From Geobacter sp. SVR (GTDB taxonomy: Bacteria; Desulfobacterota; Desulfuromonadia; Geobacterales; Pseudopelobacteraceae), in NCBI RefSeq assembly GCF_016865365.1, contig NZ_AP024469.1, forward strand, positions 2,324,501-2,388,500: a stretch of 64,000 nucleotides of DNA. The letters are read 5' to 3'. Below are positions 44,601 to 52,148 of the stretch, one piece after another. Under the pieces are notes generated by a model. The model was not told the DNA's origin. It was given only the letters and a program-made list of their open reading frames with translations, and did no database searches. Each line of letters starts with the position of its first letter. Positions within the stretch are counted from its first letter, which is position 1. The translations under genes and the position numbers were made by a program.

Positions 44601-45471
44601 CGGCAACGGATAGTGTTTGGGGGAGTACAACCGTTAGATGTTTCTCGCCAAACACTATTAACGGGCATCGATCTAAATAGCTGAGGCCAATTTGCTGCGC
44701 AGGCAAATCCTCCCGCATTTGAGGATAAAATAGAAAAGGCTTGATATCTTTGAGTGTGATGTTGTTCTCTTCGAGCTCAGAAAAGGTGATCGACACACGA
44801 GATATTAGAGTGTTGCGCCCTAAAAGTTTCGGAAGTGATAACTCTGTATAATGTTCAGCAGAGCCAAGCTGATAACGGTGCACCCCGGCTTTCTCGCAGA
44901 CTATATCGGAAATGACGAGTAATGCACGGACGCTCTTTTTGATTTGGCCGAATTGTCCAGTATCGGGCATCGTCGCAATTACGTCGAGAACACGCTGAGT
45001 ATAGAAGCCTGCTGCTTCCCAGACGCCTTCGAGAAGCCGATAGTTTCCAGCACTATCTTGCACTAAGGAGACGAAGACATCTTCAGCTGGATCTTCACCC
45101 AGCATACATTGCGATTTACCGATCAGGGAGAACCAACGAACAGCTTGGCTAATATTCGCCTTTTTTCGACCACGGCAATGCGTCACGGCTAAAGTAACAA
45201 GAACTTCAAATCGCATACAATGCGACTGATATTCCGGAAGTGTTAGGAGGCTTGCCAGGAGGGGAACGGCAATGGTTGGATCATATCTAGAAAGATCGTG
45301 GATAAGTCGCTTGTTTTCTTTTGTAATCTCTTCGATGGTTACAGACAGATTCGCCCATCGAGTACGTTCGGTAAAAATAGCATTCAGCTTTTCAAAATCT
45401 GGCTCAATGAATTCGTGAGACAATTTACGATCCTTTTCATGTAGAATGAGGATATCAGAGCTGAGATACAT
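41632..45471 (-). CDS. Giant protein (about 1,280 residues) with C-terminal PD-(D/E)XK nuclease motif
   Basis: The main island cargo. Most of the protein has no domain I recognise; it is soluble and lacks a Walker motif. About 95-115 residues before the end lies a restriction-endonuclease-like core: NFGDVDVFAWRTDRKEV, then LVIECKDLSLARNY, giving the D...ExK triad. A conserved-looking cysteine pair (SCLVCSG) follows. DNA cleavage as part of defence is inferred from this motif and the island setting. It starts 74 bp after ginD, so it may share the gin transcript. The start is uncertain (TTG 45507 gives 1,291 residues). Confidence 0.7.
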   Translation of the reverse strand: MYLSSDILILHEKDRKLSHEFIEPDFEKLNAIFTERTRWANLSVTIEEITKENKRLIHDLSRYDPTIAVPLLASLLTLPEYQSHCMRFEVLVTLAVTHCRGRKKANISQAVRWFSLIGKSQCMLGEDPAEDVFVSLVQDSAGNYRLLEGVWEAAGFYTQRVLDVIATMPDTGQFGQIKKSVRALLVISDIVCEKAGVHRYQLGSAEHYTELSLPKLLGRNTLISRVSITFSELEENNITLKDIKPFLFYPQMREDLPAQQIGLSYLDRCPLIVFGEKHLTVVLPQTLSVAVRDYAITSIIKGGLTETFDGILAQNYSKLFFDTPLLGGPIQAPVHWKKSSAHRWSHLFLEIDKGYVISLHLFLPSVRAHQDGGFKEVYRDEGSITEVLQASINEALMYFEGKDDFKKGLVVLVGCGWGKGYETQWIEMNHPHWRFESMSAADLVRLSWLSDMNPGYFWRIQDGLEAVGKAGVQIVNPNGILNLIGWVRSNNGHFVSHAQLPQGEISPERPLMLAPPLNLLREVRADSDRGYDRHSALDNVGTRHEVQHVSPNPFFSSESARCVYASMNDIRGGTLTSVYEGAIKLWVSVSTPNASERNVAYRLWEMASEWLHRIGNALDKHREVAKEHNLKVYVEFRDDDPTKEGDVILAHEDLFRLCMIEPHSEPNAYKAIFQTGFLAAFRIADNVAERLFVRTLARAYLTLLDVENCCGEAEVIEALVVPNNEARNFHLFYAQQFMDYVRDTLPKKLIAIDSVDDAAMKIGLGWRVLKKGQSNKIEGKEACTDFLGKVVDVLLSEIIELLKTFDRISALRRLVANCEKANTEEDHWKRTSAAVLGLHGDEPGTVDRYVEQMSKFAGANIASRILTEISLCACPTEGGIPLSDIELSKLIVRAAFVVGIGGLSDAIYYNALAPELTISPLGDLLFRDEFGQSVVEPMLTREIGNRFITNAPLQRGNYENPQIVPQTKGHMSDEFLNIWKIEMGFDLDEARNIIDELEDKGINDHAAIFMIKKREYLALVCSDKVHEDAARKFLDQFSLSTRPYWDKPPKGFSGKDIYPWRFGRRLSFATRPILIVDDSDDPLLIIAPGALRTGFIYVLNGAYYGQLEQDFFRTKEMRDTWWGKASEGHTFNAEVSKALSDAGWQVRQNIGLPELLNRKIERNFGDVDVFAWRTDRKEVLVIECKDLSLARNYSEIAALLSGYQGAEISGKADNLKKHLDRFSLLHEHGRQVQRFTGVKDPQIVSCLVCSGVVPMQYAKIDALEHTHVGGISEILELLV

Positions 45472-45544
45472 GCAATATTTTATTAAATATCCTCTTTTTG
45501 TGTCCAATGGGACCGGATACTTTTGTAAGTCTCATCGGAATAAT

Positions 45545-45991
45545 CTACTGCCGTGGCCTCAACTTGGTAAGCTCATCACGAACCATTCTGTACTTATCAT
45601 AAAACTGAGCCCATTTGAGAAATCCTCCCATTTCACCTACCGCTCGCAGCATCGCAACATGCGATGCTGTCAACATGGCGACCCGTCTTTCAAGCTCGGC
45701 AATTTGAATATCTTTTTCTGCCAATGCAGAAGCTGTCTTAGCTTGGGAGTTTTTTTTCAGCCGGCCTTTCCAGGTTCTGAATTCAGTTTGACGTTTTTGA
45801 TATCGTTCTAGCAAGTCCGAGCGATGTTTGCTCCGCGTGATTGAGGATGCCGCTTTGATCGACGGATGCAGCCTTGCTACAGCACGTGCTGTTATATTCT
45901 CATCACGCTCCAGGAGCTCATCAAGAATCTTCACTATATCAGGATCAATTGGTGTATCAGTTAATTCTCTGATATAAATAGTACTATTCAT
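45545..45991 (-). CDS. ginD: GinD-like small coiled-coil protein
   Basis: A 148-residue basic protein, last gene of the recombinase operon. The N-terminal half contains a possible HTH (NITARAVARLHPSIKAASSITR); residues about 85-120 form a coiled coil (AEKDIQIAELERRVAMLTASH). It overlaps ginC by 8 bp. In GInts the fourth gene encodes a small protein needed for integration and excision; Tn554 TnpC has a similar position. Confidence 0.7.
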   Translation of the reverse strand: MNSTIYIRELTDTPIDPDIVKILDELLERDENITARAVARLHPSIKAASSITRSKHRSDLLERYQKRQTEFRTWKGRLKKNSQAKTASALAEKDIQIAELERRVAMLTASHVAMLRAVGEMGGFLKWAQFYDKYRMVRDELTKLRPRQ

Positions 45992-48317
45992 CTAGCACAC
46001 TCCCGGGCTGAGGTGACAATGAAAAATCTGGACCGTCTGGGAAAACCTTCTCACCGTCGGGTGTGGCCAACAAGGCGTGGACTGCATCAAGACGATCCTG
46101 TGCATGCCGTATCTGATTATCCCTGCCGATGCTTTTAGAAGATCTGGATTTAGCAGCTTCCAAAGCAGTAGAAAACCTTTCCTCCAGTTTCAGAAGATAT
46201 TTTCTGTTGCTGGGAAGATTGGTGGCAGTGAGATGCCTGCAGCCGGCAAAACATTCCAGATTTTTGGGACAGGGATCAACCGTAAAGCTGTTAAAGCAGT
46301 GTCCGAACGGCGTCGCATGAAAACCGTCTGCCTCACCCCGCAGATACTGGAACGCGGCATCGTCGCCCTCCAACTGCTGAATCCTCTTGAAGGCCTCAAC
46401 TATGGGGCCAGTCGCCTTGCCCGCCTTAATCATCTTTGCAGCAATCGTAGCCTTCTCGCCCAAGCTGATTTCAATATTAGGCGGTAGTTCAATCTGGTCC
46501 AACTCTTCGGCAAGGCTGCGATGATCATACTCATAGCTCTGAGCCACACTGCGCCTGTTATACCGCTTGGTGATAATGGTGTCGGCGACTCCAAGGCGGA
46601 ATAGCTCCGTATTCTGCAGATGTCGCAGCGAATGGGACTTCAAAGTGAGCTTTCGGTCATCCTCAGTTTCCCCATACCTCTCAAAAATGGATTCAAATGT
46701 AACCTTGTCTCCCAGTGCACAATCCAAGAATACGGGGTCTGGAATCCCAACTGAAAAATATCTTGTAACATCGCAGATCCTACCATCACGTTCTTCTGCC
46801 ACTGATCGCTTGGGCATAAGAAACATAAACTCCCATGGCTGAAATATTCCATTTTCCAGTTTAAGGGGCAGGGTATCGGGGATTTTGGTTGGAGTATCCC
46901 TCTGTATATGCCCTTCCAACTCACCGATATTAAGACATACTTCTCCCCAAAGCATACGACTCTTAATCGGCATTATTGAACCGTCAGGTCTATAAAAGCG
47001 AATGGCGGTTTTTCCATCTTTTATATTACTACGTAGTCGATGGAGATATGCATACAGCGCCGTACTAAGAGTAATTTCAGATCCTTCTTTATATTGTAGT
47101 GTCTGTTTTTCTCTCAGGTTGTGCAAGACTTCAGGGGAAAAATCATCTCGGTAAGCGTTCACTATGGAACTGATATAGTCAGCCTCCAGCGTAAGCCAAA
47201 AAGGATTCCCGGTCAGCCGCGGATACAGATCAGTAACTCGAACGAACTCTTTTTTGTCGTACCACGGTAAGGTGCGACCGGTTTCTACTTGCAATCTCAG
47301 AGTCTCACGGAAAGGCTGGGAAATCCTGACAGCTCGATCCAAGGCTTCAGTCAGCAAATCAGTAAACATCTCCGGCACATACTGAAATGACTCAACTAAT
47401 ATAGCACTATCATCAGTTTTTTGCTTTTCAGCAAAATGACGCAGCATCAAAGTTGAAGAATATCCCCCAAGTTCTCCAGCCGGTCGTCCCCGATGGTCAA
47501 AGTGCTCTTTAGTTCGCTTCCAGTCCGCTGGAAGTAAAACTGCTTCACCAATTCTGAGTCCGCAGGTCAAAAGTACTTTAAGTGCCGTAAACCTGAATTC
47601 GTCAGTTAATGTCTTGGGCTTCTCCGTAAAAATAATTCTCACCAACTCCCAGAAAGCTCGTCGTTCTGGGAGACGTTCAGCTCTCTTCCTTGTTCCGAGA
47701 TCATTGAGGAGTTCATCCACCGACTTGGTGCACCGTGCACGATTATTAGTTATAAGCAGCCTATTCATTGGAAGAGAAGGGTAAAGCGGGCATGCGTCTG
47801 CGATGTGTTCCACGTCGATGATTGTCTTCACGATACCTTTGATGAGATCGCCAAGCTTCCCTGACGCCTGGATTTTAGTCCCTATTTTTATTGCAAACAC
47901 AAGATCATTAAGGCCAAGGGCCCAGGGCTCAGTATTGAAGGCGCACGTTGCAATAACCTTAAGAGGGCGAATGATATTGTTCGAAACGTGTGTTGGGCTA
48001 TTCTTCCGGTAAAATAACTGATTGGCCACGGCAGCTTTGACAAGGTCTTGCCAAGCTTTAGACAGTACTAGAAATGGTAGGAGAAAGTTTTCATTGCTCA
48101 TCTCTTCCTGCTTCAGAATCTCTACAGTCCTCTTGTCTGAGGTAAAATCACGGAGGTAGTAACTCGGAGGAGGCGTATCTCCCGCCGCAATGGTCAAATT
48201 CCATCCGATACCATCAGCGGCCATTCCATCAGAGTCAAGCGGGATGTCCCAATTGATGCCGCGATCTTCGGCCAACTTGCGACCATGTTTGATAAATTCT
48301 AGATAGAACATATTCAT
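45984..48317 (-). CDS. ginC: GinC-like large tyrosine recombinase
   Basis: A 777-residue recombinase. The catalytic domain has the first arginine in LTCGLRIGEAVLLP and the box-II HxxR-like region HSLRHLQNTELFRLG, with the likely nucleophile tyrosine after NRRSVAQSYEY. Large N- and C-terminal extensions are present, including a cysteine cluster (DPCPKNLECFAGCRHL) that may bind zinc. Its start overlaps the ginB stop by 4 bp. Confidence 0.8.
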   Translation of the reverse strand: MNMFYLEFIKHGRKLAEDRGINWDIPLDSDGMAADGIGWNLTIAAGDTPPPSYYLRDFTSDKRTVEILKQEEMSNENFLLPFLVLSKAWQDLVKAAVANQLFYRKNSPTHVSNNIIRPLKVIATCAFNTEPWALGLNDLVFAIKIGTKIQASGKLGDLIKGIVKTIIDVEHIADACPLYPSLPMNRLLITNNRARCTKSVDELLNDLGTRKRAERLPERRAFWELVRIIFTEKPKTLTDEFRFTALKVLLTCGLRIGEAVLLPADWKRTKEHFDHRGRPAGELGGYSSTLMLRHFAEKQKTDDSAILVESFQYVPEMFTDLLTEALDRAVRISQPFRETLRLQVETGRTLPWYDKKEFVRVTDLYPRLTGNPFWLTLEADYISSIVNAYRDDFSPEVLHNLREKQTLQYKEGSEITLSTALYAYLHRLRSNIKDGKTAIRFYRPDGSIMPIKSRMLWGEVCLNIGELEGHIQRDTPTKIPDTLPLKLENGIFQPWEFMFLMPKRSVAEERDGRICDVTRYFSVGIPDPVFLDCALGDKVTFESIFERYGETEDDRKLTLKSHSLRHLQNTELFRLGVADTIITKRYNRRSVAQSYEYDHRSLAEELDQIELPPNIEISLGEKATIAAKMIKAGKATGPIVEAFKRIQQLEGDDAAFQYLRGEADGFHATPFGHCFNSFTVDPCPKNLECFAGCRHLTATNLPSNRKYLLKLEERFSTALEAAKSRSSKSIGRDNQIRHAQDRLDAVHALLATPDGEKVFPDGPDFSLSPQPGSVLDE

Positions 48318-49882
48318 TGGCTATTATCACCTTCAATCTCAGCAATTACAGCTTGAACACAGGTTATTGTTCTTTTTAGCTGTAGATATGTCGGGGAATG
48401 CTCCTCACCTTGAGAAAAGTTATAGAACAATTTCACAACATTCCGCATATCTTCCAGCACCTGTTGATGAATTGCCAGGTCGTTTATCGGCATGAATTTC
48501 CGACAACCGTAGCAAGAGGTGATAGGGTTGAACGGGCAGTTCGGCTGACCGCTCGAGCATCCGCCAATTCCAGCGATGGGAATCCCATGTGGCACCCCTG
48601 CGATCTGTTGGTCTCCCTTCAGCAGTGACAACTCCTCGCGACTGATGAAACGATCATGGGCTATTTTGGCAACAGTCAGGTAGATGCTTGATATGCCAAG
48701 AGCCTTATTGATCCGTTCTGCTTGGCTCGCAGAAGATTGGAAGTAAGCCAGACAGGTATTGATATCGGAATGGCCTAGGAATTCGGCGACCTCCTCCTGA
48801 CTAGCTCCTGCATCGACCAAGCGTTGTGCTGCCGTGTGTCTCAAATCCATTGCTGTTGTGGGTGAACCTGTAACTGCCGATGCCAACATGCTTATTCTTG
48901 TTGCCGCTTCATGGCTAGAACTGACTTGAAACAATCTCGATTCTCCTGGTAATCCAATTGCTTTTGATCGACTAATTAATTCCTCCAACATCAGAACCCA
49001 TTCTCGTTTTACACGACGTGTCATTGGGATACAGGCAGATGAGCGGAGTTGTTTGACCTTCCTGAACGTCAGGTGAATTGAAGGCAGACCTTCGTCAGAA
49101 TCTTGCCAGATCCGAACATCTCGTAGGGTCACCATTGCAATCTGTAACGGTCTCATACCGAACTGATAGGAACAAAGCAACATACAGTCATTCTGCAGCT
49201 CGTTATTTTTAATCAGTAAGGAGCATTCGGCTAGTGAGGCAACCTTATTATCTAGATAGTTGACTATTGCTGACTCTTCAGCTGCTGTTAGGAATGCCTC
49301 ACCACTCCTCACTGTACGATGTTTAGCTGCAGTAGGGTAGGGCAATGCTTCAGCAATGAACTGATGATACTCTCTCGACCAGCCATAAAGTGTATATTCA
49401 CACAAAAGCATTAATAAGTACTTAATAGTCATAAAAAAGCCACTTGAACTTGAAAAGTATTTTGATGTTATTTGCTCCCATGGGAATTTAATACGCGTTG
49501 GGCCAGCAGAGAGTAGACTACTTAGATCATTTGCATCGATATTAACTATAGCTACGGAACTATTGTAAACTGATTGTGGTAGTAAATTACGGCCGAATAG
49601 AAAAACAATCAGCTGTTTCATGATAGTTCCCAGCCACTCTCCATAACGGGAAAAATTTACTAACGTTTTACTTCCATTATAATTAAATTCAAATACATTA
49701 ATTTTACTCGGATTATTAATAGAGCGAGTTTTGTTATCAAAGTCATCGTAATATCTGATAACTGGCGGCAACGGTGGCAGATTTAGGGCGATTTTTTTGA
49801 AAACTAAATAACTCTGTAAGTGGGTATCTGGGAAAATGGTAGAAAGGTCGCTTTGCGCGTTAGATTTCTTACTCATAATCAA
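48314..49882 (-). CDS. ginB: GinB-like tyrosine recombinase
   Basis: A 522-residue recombinase. Catalytic residues are visible in SYQFGMRPLQIAMVTL (Arg), TAMDLRHTAAQRLVDAG (HxxR type), EFLGHSDINTCLAYFQ (His and Tyr). A C-terminal cysteine-rich segment (CPFNPITSCYGCRKF) follows, as in Tn554 TnpB-type enzymes. It overlaps ginA and ginC by 4 bp on each side, so translation is coupled. Confidence 0.85.
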   Translation of the reverse strand: MIMSKKSNAQSDLSTIFPDTHLQSYLVFKKIALNLPPLPPVIRYYDDFDNKTRSINNPSKINVFEFNYNGSKTLVNFSRYGEWLGTIMKQLIVFLFGRNLLPQSVYNSSVAIVNIDANDLSSLLSAGPTRIKFPWEQITSKYFSSSSGFFMTIKYLLMLLCEYTLYGWSREYHQFIAEALPYPTAAKHRTVRSGEAFLTAAEESAIVNYLDNKVASLAECSLLIKNNELQNDCMLLCSYQFGMRPLQIAMVTLRDVRIWQDSDEGLPSIHLTFRKVKQLRSSACIPMTRRVKREWVLMLEELISRSKAIGLPGESRLFQVSSSHEAATRISMLASAVTGSPTTAMDLRHTAAQRLVDAGASQEEVAEFLGHSDINTCLAYFQSSASQAERINKALGISSIYLTVAKIAHDRFISREELSLLKGDQQIAGVPHGIPIAGIGGCSSGQPNCPFNPITSCYGCRKFMPINDLAIHQQVLEDMRNVVKLFYNFSQGEEHSPTYLQLKRTITCVQAVIAEIEGDNSQ

Positions 49883-50610
49883 AGCCCTCTCGGGATAGCC
49901 CGTAGAATTTCAACCTGATCAGCGAATATCTTTGACCAGACATTCGCCAGTCGGTCCTCAAATACTGCTCTGGCATATCTGACAGGCATATCAGATGATG
50001 GTGACCAGCCAAAGAAGCAACGCATTTTCACGAGAGCTTCATCCATGGAGTCTCCCATCGTTAACAACTGATTGAGGAACACCACGGCGCAGGTATGCCT
50101 TAAGTCATGGGGTGTTATGTTCGTCTTGCCAGTTCGGTCTTCCAATTCCTTTAAGGTTGCTTTGGACAAGTGCTTACTGATTTTCGAGAAGAGCTTTGTC
50201 AACGCCTCGTGGCTCATGGGCAAATTAAATTGCGAGTTTATAAGAAAGGAGTGCTCAGGACGGCCACGACAATTCTCGATGTAAGACTGAACCAGGATAG
50301 CTGTAGATTCGCTGACCGGTATCTGACGATACGAGTGGGCGGTCTTTATCGACGGTTTGTTATATCGTACATCATCAAGCTCATAGGGATTTTCAGTAAC
50401 ATTAAGCCAATAGCGTGTCCGCTGATCTCGATTGTCAAACGAACTCTTAACTGTGTCGACCGGCAGAATCAAAAGCTCGCCACGCCTTAATCCCATATTG
50501 AGCAGGATGGTAAAAATGACAAACACGCGCCAGCGTGTTTTTTCACCTTTGCGCTTCAAGTACATTCGCCGGCAAAGAGCGGATAAAATTGGACTGTCTG
50601 GGCTTTGCAA
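49879..50610 (-). CDS. ginA: GinA, catalytic part (second frame of split gene)
   Basis: The catalytic half of the first tyrosine recombinase: NMGLRRGELLILP (first Arg), TPHDLRHTCAVVFLNQ and FFGWSPSSDMPVRYAR (box II with tyrosine). It has no ribosome site of its own at TTG 50610 or ATG 50565 and begins in mid-domain. It overlaps the upstream N-terminal frame by 68 bp, so it is probably made only by frameshift from it or is the remnant of a broken gene. Confidence 0.75.
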   Translation of the reverse strand: MQSPDSPILSALCRRMYLKRKGEKTRWRVFVIFTILLNMGLRRGELLILPVDTVKSSFDNRDQRTRYWLNVTENPYELDDVRYNKPSIKTAHSYRQIPVSESTAILVQSYIENCRGRPEHSFLINSQFNLPMSHEALTKLFSKISKHLSKATLKELEDRTGKTNITPHDLRHTCAVVFLNQLLTMGDSMDEALVKMRCFFGWSPSSDMPVRYARAVFEDRLANVWSKIFADQVEILRAIPRGL

Positions 50611-51058
50611 TCCTTAATTGGCTATAGAGCGTTTCCAAATAATTCAGTTTTTGCTGGATCCTTCGAAATTTCGTGTTTGAGAAGATTTCGCCTTTGGATC
50701 GCCACCCAAGTATGCCGGAAACAAAATTTAACGCCGTGCGCCATTTCTGTTCGCTGTTGAAATCTAAGGATCGGTTGCGAATTGAAACAAAAAAGGCCTC
50801 AAGCACTTGCCCGAGGCCAACTATATCGAGATTGCCCAGCATATCGTCCAGCGAGCCAGGGCCATTCATTTCATCGGCGAAAGAGTATAGTAATTCTATG
50901 AACCGCAATTTTTGAGTTTGAGTTGAATGCTCAAGATTTGAAAGGAACAGAGTGGTCCATACCGTAGACCAGTAACGAGGTAATCCGAGTTCGTCAACCA
51001 ACAACGGACCGGATAATGCAGAAGGAATATCCTGACCACCGAGGAATCGATACATCAT
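50543..51058 (-). CDS. ginA: GinA, N-terminal part (first frame of split gene)
   Basis: 171 residues forming the core-binding domain (SAM-like helices) of a tyrosine recombinase, ending RSLPANVLEAQR at a TGA. The +1 frame continues smoothly as KGEKTRWRVFVIFTILLNMG. The junction reads CAA-AGG-TGA: a rare arginine codon before a stop, a context known to favour +1 shifting. A joined product would be about 395 residues, a normal length. GCGAGGTA lies upstream of ATG 51058. Confidence 0.75.
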   Translation of the reverse strand: MMYRFLGGQDIPSALSGPLLVDELGLPRYWSTVWTTLFLSNLEHSTQTQKLRFIELLYSFADEMNGPGSLDDMLGNLDIVGLGQVLEAFFVSIRNRSLDFNSEQKWRTALNFVSGILGWRSKGEIFSNTKFRRIQQKLNYLETLYSQLRIAKPRQSNFIRSLPANVLEAQR

Positions 51059-51063
51059 TACCT

Positions 51064-51105
51064 CGCAACATTTATTATGACTATTTATAATCTAACAATG
51101 TTGCG
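51064..51105. promoter_or_regulatory. Inverted repeat upstream of ginA
   Basis: CGCAACATT (51064-51072) pairs with AATGTTGCG (51097-51105), centred in the ginA promoter region. A further ATGCAAC lies at 51132. GTTGCA and GCAACAT also occur at 39393-39420 near the other island end, so these may be recombinase- or GinD-binding sites. Confidence 0.5.
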
Positions 51106-51156
51106 GACCTAATGACTCATTTTTATCTAAAATGCAACACAAAAAAAATGACGTCT

Positions 51157-51184
51157 GGCGCCCATAAGCTATATTATGTCAAGT
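51157..51184 (+). other. dif: dif-like XerCD site / left attachment site of the inovirus
   Basis: Three parts match the 28-bp dif layout: XerC arm GGCGCCCATAA (E. coli GGTGCGCATAA, 9 of 11), centre GCTATA, XerD arm TTATGTCAAGT (E. coli TTATGTTAAAT, 9 of 11). The centre and XerD arm plus one base recur at the other phage end. No integrase is encoded by the phage. The XerC arm overlaps the right edge of the GInt. Confidence 0.82.
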
Positions 51185-51469
51185 TGGCTTATGGAGTAAG
51201 TCTAGTGATCCATTTTATATTTTGTAATCTATTCCTTTTCTCCCTTCAGAAGTTGCACCACTCATTTCTTCAACTCCCTTCCTTTTTTTTGAAAATCCTT
51301 GGAAGTAAAAGTTACTCGCTAGCCTTTTCCTTTTCTAGCCGGTCGTCCCGGCGTCATCAACCTTGTTTTCCATGTAATGATCCGTCCGTTGTGGCCGTTG
51401 CTTTCCCTCCCGTGCGTTCCAGCTCACCCCACATCTCAAAACTAAACTAAGGCTGAAGGTGCAATTACT
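51185..51469 (+). other. Phage intergenic region before first gene
   Basis: 285 bp with no ORF; strikingly pyrimidine-rich on the plus strand. It contains CTAGCCGGTCGTCCCGGCG, a possible small hairpin (51335-51356). It could hold the early promoter or part of the replication or packaging signals; none could be identified. Confidence 0.4.
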
Positions 51470-51802
51470 ATGAAAGTCACTTGTAACCCTACTCCTAATC
51501 TAATTCGTGTAGACCATCGTCGTTGGTTCGGTCTCGGTTCATTCCGTCCGATTTGTCACTGTTATACGTGTTGTGGCCCTTTTGGTGTTCTTGAGGTTGA
51601 GGAGCTTGATGATTTCTTTGCCCGCTGTCGGTCTTGCGGTCAATTTTATGATTATTCTCCCCCTGGCCATGTTCGGCCACCTCTTCCAGCCGTTTCTAAG
51701 GTCGTTTCTCGGCTTCGTCCTAATGGGACCCTTTCTCGGCACGTTTGTCCTCTCACAGAGGCTGATAATCAGCTTGATTTCAATTTCGAGGAAAATTTAT
51801 GA
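51470..51802 (+). CDS. Inovirus cysteine-rich early protein, 110 residues
   Basis: Soluble protein with cysteines at CHCYTCC and later ARCRSCG and HVCP, probably a zinc ribbon. No match to a known inovirus gene was recognised. Its position before the replication gene suggests a regulator or DNA-binding role. AAGGTG lies upstream of the start. Its TGA overlaps the next ATG. Confidence 0.65.
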   Translation: MKVTCNPTPNLIRVDHRRWFGLGSFRPICHCYTCCGPFGVLEVEELDDFFARCRSCGQFYDYSPPGHVRPPLPAVSKVVSRLRPNGTLSRHVCPLTEADNQLDFNFEENL

Positions 51803-51909
51803 AAACTGCGTATTGCGATGTTTGCGGGGGTGTCGTTTTTCTGCCGGAAAATGGCGCTTTTGGTGATTGTCTTCTTTGGGCGGTGTTCCTGATCGGAGGT
51901 ATCCTTTGA
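51799..51909 (+). CDS. 36-residue CxxC peptide
   Basis: MKTAYCDVCGGVVFLPENGA followed by a hydrophobic end (DCLLWAVFLIGGIL). A CxxC knuckle and one possible membrane segment. It is coupled to both neighbours by ATGA and TTGA overlaps, which supports it being real despite its length. Confidence 0.55.
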   Translation: MKTAYCDVCGGVVFLPENGAFGDCLLWAVFLIGGIL

Positions 51910-52148
51910 GCGAATTTCCTTGCAACGAAATTCCCGGCCTTTCTCGTCGTGGTCGTCGCCGTCAACCTGATTCAAAACGTTCGTCCGGTATCGCTCTCCG
52001 TCCTGATCAATGGGCTTATTTAGAACTCTGGTTCCCGGGTGGCAAACCTACTGCTCAGGTTGAGTCACTTCTTGATAGGGCTATGCTTTTTTGGCCCGCT
52101 GGTCCTAATGCCTTTGGTCATGCTACGAAAAAAGGGAGTGCAAAATGA
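51906..52148 (+). CDS. Small basic phage protein, 80 residues
   Basis: Starts at TTG 51906, overlapping the previous stop, with GGAGG six bases upstream. The N-terminal part is basic (SRRGRRRQPDSKRSSG); a central region (ALRPDQWAYLELWFPGGKPT) may be helical. Its composition suggests a DNA-binding or replication-accessory role. It overlaps the rep start by 4 bp. Confidence 0.6.
   Translation: MSEFPCNEIPGLSRRGRRRQPDSKRSSGIALRPDQWAYLELWFPGGKPTAQVESLLDRAMLFWPAGPNAFGHATKKGSAK

Larger units (their letters stand above)
39010..51161 (-). mobile_element. GInt-type genomic island (ginABCD operon, cargo, AT-rich end)
   Basis: A 12.1-kb region of lower GC than its flanks. One end (right) has four overlapping minus-strand genes: three tyrosine recombinases and a small coiled-coil protein. 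This is the ginABCD organisation of GInts. Cargo lies next, and an AT-rich stretch (39250-39646) closes the other end, as described for GInts. ATGACATCTAGTGC (39010-39023) and ATGACGTCTGGCGC (51148-51161) are candidate imperfect direct repeats (11 of 14, all differences transitions). The right copy overlaps the dif site. Tn554-like elements are the main alternative. The exact edges are inferred. Confidence 0.75.
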
